This document shows positions 1 to 3,550 of a stretch of 6,544 bases of DNA, piece by piece; the first letter of the stretch is position 1, and the number at the start of each line of letters is the position of its first letter. The translations under genes and the position numbers were made by a program. Source of the stretch: Rhodospirillales bacterium (GTDB lineage Bacteria > Pseudomonadota > Alphaproteobacteria > Rhodospirillales > Casp-alpha2); assembly GCA_018664265.1 (NCBI GenBank), contig JABJOR010000361.1, positions 1 to 6,544 of the forward strand, read 5' to 3'. Under the pieces are notes generated by a model. It did no database searches and was not told the origin of the DNA. It saw nothing but the letters and a program-made list of their open reading frames with translations.

Positions 1-508
1 AGTCCTCAATAGTGTTGATTTCCTTATTAAACCAACCGCCCATCTGCACGCCGGTATTGCCAGCTGCGAAAGGCTTAATATTAAAGCCGGAAGATAATTC
101 GTCCCACAGTTGTTGACCACCACCCCAATGGAGCCAAGCGTCCATTTCATTGGCGGTAAGACCAAACGGAACAGCCGTAAAGAAGTTAAATGCCTTGGAT
201 TTGCCCTGCCAATAATATTCAGCACCGTGGTACATATCGGCACTACCGCCGGAAACCGCATCAAAACTTTCAAATGGAGGAACAAGTTCGCCCGCGCCAT
301 ACAATTTCACCGTCAACTGACCATCTGTCATCGCCGTAATATCATCGGCCAGACGTTGCGCTCCGGTACCAAGGCCCGGAAAGTTCTTGGGCCAGGTGGT
401 TACCATTTTTAACTCACGGTGGCCGGAAGCAATTGCTGGCGCAGCCAAAGCACTGGCCCCGACGATTGATGCGCCCGTAGCAGCGGATAAAAATTTACGA
501 CGTTCCAT
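1..508 (-). CDS. TRAP transporter solute-binding protein, DctP/TakP-like (N-terminal part; gene runs off the left edge)
   Basis: The first 169 codons of a periplasmic receptor for a tripartite ATP-independent periplasmic (TRAP) transporter, which delivers a carboxylate-type solute to a sodium-driven DctQM membrane pair. The N-terminus MERRKFLSAATG carries a twin-arginine motif (R3-R4-x-F-L), then a small-residue hydrophobic stretch and a likely cleavage site after A-P-A-I-A (residue 27), so Tat export is predicted. The mature part matches the family in order: VTTWPKNFPGLGTGAQ (about 36-51), a DGQLTVKLYGAGELVP segment (about 62-77), AEYYWQGKS, the AVPFGLTANEMDAW block and GNTGVQMGGWFNKEINT near the window edge. 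The last blocks closely resemble, from memory, the 2-oxo acid receptor TakP of Rhodobacter sphaeroides. The substrate-binding arginine usual in this family lies just beyond the window, so substrate is inferred only. Family members are about 360 residues, so slightly under half is visible. The ATG at 506-508 has a good Shine-Dalgarno. The membrane subunits are not in view. Confidence 0.93.
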   Translation of the reverse strand, partial: MERRKFLSAATGASIVGASALAAPAIASGHRELKMVTTWPKNFPGLGTGAQRLADDITAMTDGQLTVKLYGAGELVPPFESFDAVSGGSADMYHGAEYYWQGKSKAFNFFTAVPFGLTANEMDAWLHWGGGQQLWDELSSGFNIKPFAAGNTGVQMGGWFNKEINTIED

Positions 509-516
509 TTAATAAA

Positions 517-523
517 TCTCCCT
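517..523 (-). promoter_or_regulatory. Shine-Dalgarno of the TRAP receptor gene
   Basis: On the minus strand AGGGAGA lies 8 bases upstream of the ATG at 506-508. It is the strongest ribosome-binding site in the window and fixes the start that gives an intact twin-arginine signal peptide. Confidence 0.75.
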
Positions 524-534
524 GATAATTATAG

Positions 535-560
535 GACAGTTCCCTTGTGGAACCACTGTC
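535..560 (-). repeat. Bulged inverted repeat in the leader of the TRAP gene (possible operator or leader hairpin)
   Basis: The plus-strand arm GACAGTTCC (535-543) pairs with GGAACCACTGTC (549-560), giving 9 base pairs with a 3-base bulge and a 5-base loop (544-548). Its near edge is 26 bases upstream of the TRAP start codon and just upstream of the Shine-Dalgarno. It could be a dyad operator for a carboxylate-responsive regulator (TRAP genes are often controlled this way) or a hairpin in the 5' leader. I see no flanking consensus promoter that would decide between them, and no regulator gene is nearby. Confidence 0.35.
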
Positions 561-636
561 TTGATCTTCTTATATTGAAGTCTAGGTAATGCTGTTTAAT
601 TTAACAAGATCAGAACTTTTAAACTTTCTCTGAAAT

Positions 637-644
637 TATATAAA
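637..644 (+). promoter_or_regulatory. AT-rich -10-like element upstream of cobA (weak)
   Basis: TATATAAA at 637-644 is the best -10-like string in the divergent gap on the plus strand. No good -35 hexamer stands 16-18 bases upstream (the bases there read CTTTTA or similar), so the call is weak. If used, it would give cobA a leader of about 70 bases. I see no cobalamin-riboswitch signature (no B12 box) in 509-719. Confidence 0.22.
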
Positions 645-719
645 TTCGGGCCTGACAACGGGCAAATTGAAGGGTAAAGTCCGCCAACTTTTAAATTTGA
701 TCAGGTTTATGATATCTCA

Positions 720-1463
720 ATGACAAACACTGTTTATCTTGTTGGCGCAGGCCCAGGTGACCCGGATTTATTGACCGTTAAAGCATTGCGCCTGATACAA
801 AGCGCCGATGTCATTGTTCATGACAGATTGGTATCTGATCTCATTCTTGATCTCATCCCCGATAGCACCGAACGTGTCTTTGCTGGCAAAGCCGCCAATA
901 AACATTTCATGGCACAAGATGAAATTAATGCAGTTTTGGTTGAACTTGCTCAAACAAACAGCATTGTCGTTCGACTAAAAGGTGGAGACCCCTTTATTTT
1001 CGGTCGTGGCGGAGAAGAAGCCGAATATCTGATCGAGAACAATATCCCCTTCGAAGTAGTGCCCGGCATCACATCTTCCAGCGGATGTTCTGCCTATGCA
1101 GGCATCCCCCTCACCCACAGAGACTGGGCACAGAGCGTTCGCTTCGTCACAGGACACTCTCAGGCAGGTAAAGAACTTGATCTGAACTGGGAAAGCCTTG
1201 CTGATCCCGATACAACGCTTGTAGTCTACATGGGAACGGTGAATTCACATATTATTTCATCAAAGTTGATCGAGGCCGGGTTGGCGAACACCACGCCTGT
1301 TGCCATTATTAACAATGGCACACGCCCGGATCAGAAAGTCATCCTGTCTGATCTGCAAACCATGCCAGATGTGATCAATGAAAATGGCATAAAAGGCGCA
1401 ACGTTGCTGGTCATCGGCCAGGTAACCGCACTGGCAAACAAGCTCGACTGGTACAAAGGCTAA
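720..1463 (+). CDS. cobA: Uroporphyrinogen-III C-methyltransferase (SUMT), stand-alone CobA
   Basis: This cytoplasmic enzyme transfers two methyl groups from S-adenosylmethionine to C2 and C7 of uroporphyrinogen III to give precorrin-2, the branch point to siroheme (for sulfite and nitrite reductases) and cobalamin. The 247-residue product is a complete tetrapyrrole methylase: the N-terminal SAM loop VYLVGAGPGDP (5-15), an HDRLV segment (34-38), the signature VVRLKGGDPFIFGRGGEE (83-100), PGITS (115-119), AGIPLTHRD (127-135), VVYMG (168-172) and a C-terminal GATLLVIGQV segment. It lacks the dehydrogenase/ferrochelatase (CysG-N) domain, so precorrin-2 must be processed by a separate enzyme not seen here. 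The length is normal for free-standing SUMT. The ATG at 720 has only a poor Shine-Dalgarno (CAGG at 702-705), but it places the SAM loop at the usual distance from the N-terminus. The gene stands alone: divergent from the TRAP gene and convergent with the kinase. Paralogues such as NirE or CobA fused to other domains are the only realistic alternatives. Confidence 0.96.
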   Translation: MTNTVYLVGAGPGDPDLLTVKALRLIQSADVIVHDRLVSDLILDLIPDSTERVFAGKAANKHFMAQDEINAVLVELAQTNSIVVRLKGGDPFIFGRGGEEAEYLIENNIPFEVVPGITSSSGCSAYAGIPLTHRDWAQSVRFVTGHSQAGKELDLNWESLADPDTTLVVYMGTVNSHIISSKLIEAGLANTTPVAIINNGTRPDQKVILSDLQTMPDVINENGIKGATLLVIGQVTALANKLDWYKG

Positions 1464-1618
1464 AAGCCCTTCTCCTTCATCTTCCTTGGTTTCTAGTGCA
1501 ACCTGGCCTCAAATAAGGACAGATGTGAATTGGCACAGAAAACACAGATCTTTACTCATAAAATGAATTTTGTGGCGTATATATTGTGAATGTCGATGTC
1601 AGCTTCTAAAAAGTAACG

Positions 1619-1640
1619 TTGACAAAAAAACATTTGTCAA
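1619..1640. repeat. Perfect 8-bp inverted repeat in the convergent gap (operator-like or weak bidirectional terminator)
   Basis: TTGACAAA (1619-1626) and its exact reverse complement TTTGTCAA (1633-1640) flank a 6-base A-rich spacer. The repeat lies 39 bases beyond the kinase stop codon and 155 bases beyond the cobA stop. The stem has only two G-C pairs. On the minus strand the next bases include TTTTT (1608-1612 read in reverse), and on the plus strand an AAATTTCCTTTT run follows. A weak terminator serving both converging genes is possible. The tidy symmetry and spacing also suit a dimeric DNA-binding protein, but no promoter or gene is evident for it to control. The rest of 1464-1679 shows no supportable gene. 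Confidence 0.45.
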
Positions 1641-1679
1641 AAATTTCCTTTTGGCCCTAACCATTCATTTCATCAACTT

Positions 1680-3515
1680 TCAAGATGGGTTAACAGTTCT
1701 ATCAGGAGGAAAGCGGAGGATCACTGTTGTGCCTATTTCAATTTCGCTTTCTATATCCAAAGTACCGCCGAAGAGTTTCATTAAGTTGACGCAAATATGA
1801 AGCCCAAGACCAGTCCCTACATGCCTACGTGAATGGGTTCCATCAGCTTGTTCAAAAGGCTTTAAGGCCTTAGCAATGCCTTCGTCAGACATTCCTATTC
1901 CTGAGTCCATTACACCGAGAACGATGTTGTTATCTTCATCCACCTTGGCAATGAAGTCTACCTTACCACCGTCGGGAGTGAATTTGATGGCGTTTGAAAT
2001 AAGATTATTGAGCATCTGGATCATCGCCCTCTCATCACCCAGCAAGCAAGGCATATCATATGGAACATCTGAATTTAGAGATTGATTGTACGTTTCAGCC
2101 ATATTCTTTAACTGTCGGAAACTGGAATTGATTATTAATGAAATATCCAAATGTTCATCTACAAGCTCATACTTTCCGGCTTCAATCTTGGAGAGATCAA
2201 GGACGTCATTGATAAGGCTGATTAGTAATGATCCGCTGTTATGGATGTCATCAACATATTGCTCGTAATGATGATCACCCAACGGCCCAAACGTTTTCGC
2301 CCGCATCATGTCGCTAAAACCCATTATGGCATTGAGTGGGGTGCGCAAATCATGGCTCATGGTAGAGAGAAACTCCGATTTGGCTTTGTTTGCCCCTTCC
2401 GCTTCCTCCTTGCTTAAGAACAGGTTTCTTTCTGTCTGCCTTCTGATTTGCCGTTCATGACCCAAACGCCAGGAAATGACGGTGATGGTCAATATCAAGA
2501 TCAGAAACAACGCCCAATCTTCCATATGCTCTTCATCAAACACATTGAAGCTTACTTCATCGTCATCAAGGTGACTGATGATCGTCCATGTCTCTGTTCT
2601 CAGGAAGGGAATGGGATCCATTTTGGAGTCATAGGGCATAAATGACAGTGTCGGGTTGATGCGTTCGTAGGTAAACACCCCTTCTTTGGATGAAAATTGA
2701 CCAGACTTGCTGCCTTGTATTTCTCTCCAGGCATGGGGGTAACTTTTTCCAAAGGTCATTTCCCGGTCGTACATGAAGCCCCATTCTTTGTCTGAGTCGG
2801 GATTATCCACCCAATACCCATCTTTGTTGACCATTGAGTATTCATGGCGTTCTTCTGCTGTAACGAGAGTGTCTAGACGGTCCAACATGGTGCGGGCCAA
2901 ATAGTTTAATATCAATACGCCACGTTTCGTGTTTTCGGAATCGAAAACCGGCGTCGCTACCCGTATCATTGGTTTAATGGGCGACTCGATTTTTTCATGC
3001 TCTACATTCAGGTCCAACGGAGAAAAGAACAATTCATGCTCATTCAGAACGATAGACTCTTTGAAATAATATCGAGAGCCTTTGTTTTGAAGATCCTCTC
3101 TGGGAACAATCGAGCTTTTACCACTGTGATAGTTCACCCTCGCCTGCTCCATACCCGACTCGTTCAGCAAGCGGATTTGGTCGTAAACTTTTCTATCTTC
3201 GGAGAAGGATGAAAATCGTTTGAGTATGTTTTGATAAGTTTCAGGCGTATCATCGGTCAAGAAATTTTTCAGGTGATCACTATCTGCCATGACAAAGACG
3301 TCAGAGGACAATGATTCAAGGTCGCGATAAATGGAGCTTTTGAAAAGATTAACGTGATGCCTTTCCTCGACCAACCTAATCTTCAGATCCTGATTGTGTC
3401 CAAACCAAAGAAGCGCCATGAACCCGAGAAAAATCAAGAGAGTCAAAGGTACAAAGAACCGTAAAAACTCTCTTTTTGTTTCGTAAAAATAGTTCAAGTT
3501 AGCTGATGTCCCCAT
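1680..3515 (-). CDS. Membrane sensor histidine kinase with periplasmic Cache-type sensor domain
   Basis: A 611-residue two-component sensor. A short cytoplasmic start leads to TM1 (about 20-39). A periplasmic region of about 290 residues follows; its segment ELFFSPLDLNVEHEKIESP...PMIRVATPVFD...RGVLILNYLA (about 161-207) is typical of double-Cache (PAS-like) sensors that bind small ligands. TM2 (about 334-350) is joined by a short coiled linker, without HAMP or PAS, to a HisKA domain with phospho-acceptor H388 in MSHDLRTPLN. The HATPase domain has the N box NNLISNAIKFTP (N508), G1 DSGIGM (537-542), the F box KPFEQ and G2 GTGLGLHI (567-574). All catalytic motifs are intact, so it should be active. 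There is no receiver domain, and no response regulator lies in the window. It follows the coiled-coil gene by 27 bases on the same strand, so cotranscription is likely. TAG immediately precedes the ATG in frame, which excludes a longer start; no clear Shine-Dalgarno is present. A TTG at codon 7, with GGGGA 11 bases upstream, is a possible alternative start. Ligand unknown. Confidence 0.93.
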   Translation of the reverse strand: MGTSANLNYFYETKREFLRFFVPLTLLIFLGFMALLWFGHNQDLKIRLVEERHHVNLFKSSIYRDLESLSSDVFVMADSDHLKNFLTDDTPETYQNILKRFSSFSEDRKVYDQIRLLNESGMEQARVNYHSGKSSIVPREDLQNKGSRYYFKESIVLNEHELFFSPLDLNVEHEKIESPIKPMIRVATPVFDSENTKRGVLILNYLARTMLDRLDTLVTAEERHEYSMVNKDGYWVDNPDSDKEWGFMYDREMTFGKSYPHAWREIQGSKSGQFSSKEGVFTYERINPTLSFMPYDSKMDPIPFLRTETWTIISHLDDDEVSFNVFDEEHMEDWALFLILILTITVISWRLGHERQIRRQTERNLFLSKEEAEGANKAKSEFLSTMSHDLRTPLNAIMGFSDMMRAKTFGPLGDHHYEQYVDDIHNSGSLLISLINDVLDLSKIEAGKYELVDEHLDISLIINSSFRQLKNMAETYNQSLNSDVPYDMPCLLGDERAMIQMLNNLISNAIKFTPDGGKVDFIAKVDEDNNIVLGVMDSGIGMSDEGIAKALKPFEQADGTHSRRHVGTGLGLHICVNLMKLFGGTLDIESEIEIGTTVILRFPPDRTVNPS

Positions 3516-3517
3516 CT

Positions 3518-3550
3518 AGAGTTAGCTGTATATAGCCTATATCTAGCTCT
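3518..3550 (-). repeat. Imperfect hairpin across the scaffold-kinase junction
   Basis: A 6-bp perfect palindrome ATATAG-C-CTATAT (3530-3542, centre 3536) sits in the 27-base gap. An outer pair AGAG (3518-3521) / CTCT (3547-3550) extends it through an internal loop. In the mRNA it would span from the scaffold stop codon (3543-3545) to just before the kinase ATG, the region where a ribosome-binding site for the kinase would be expected. It could lower or couple kinase translation. It is too poor in G-C pairs, and lacks a U tract, to be a convincing terminator. Confidence 0.35.

Noticed and set aside
110..412. 100-codon open frame on the plus strand
   Set aside because: It is antisense to the well-supported TRAP receptor gene and its translation resembles no family.
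1454..1475. Terminator at the end of cobA
   Set aside because: GGC-TAAAA-GCC around the stop codon gives only a three-base stem, and the downstream CT-rich stretch is not a clean T run.
1464..1679. Small protein gene in the convergent gap (frame at 1570-1800)
   Set aside because: Its start lacks a ribosome-binding site, it runs antisense into the kinase gene, and the translation shows no recognisable features.
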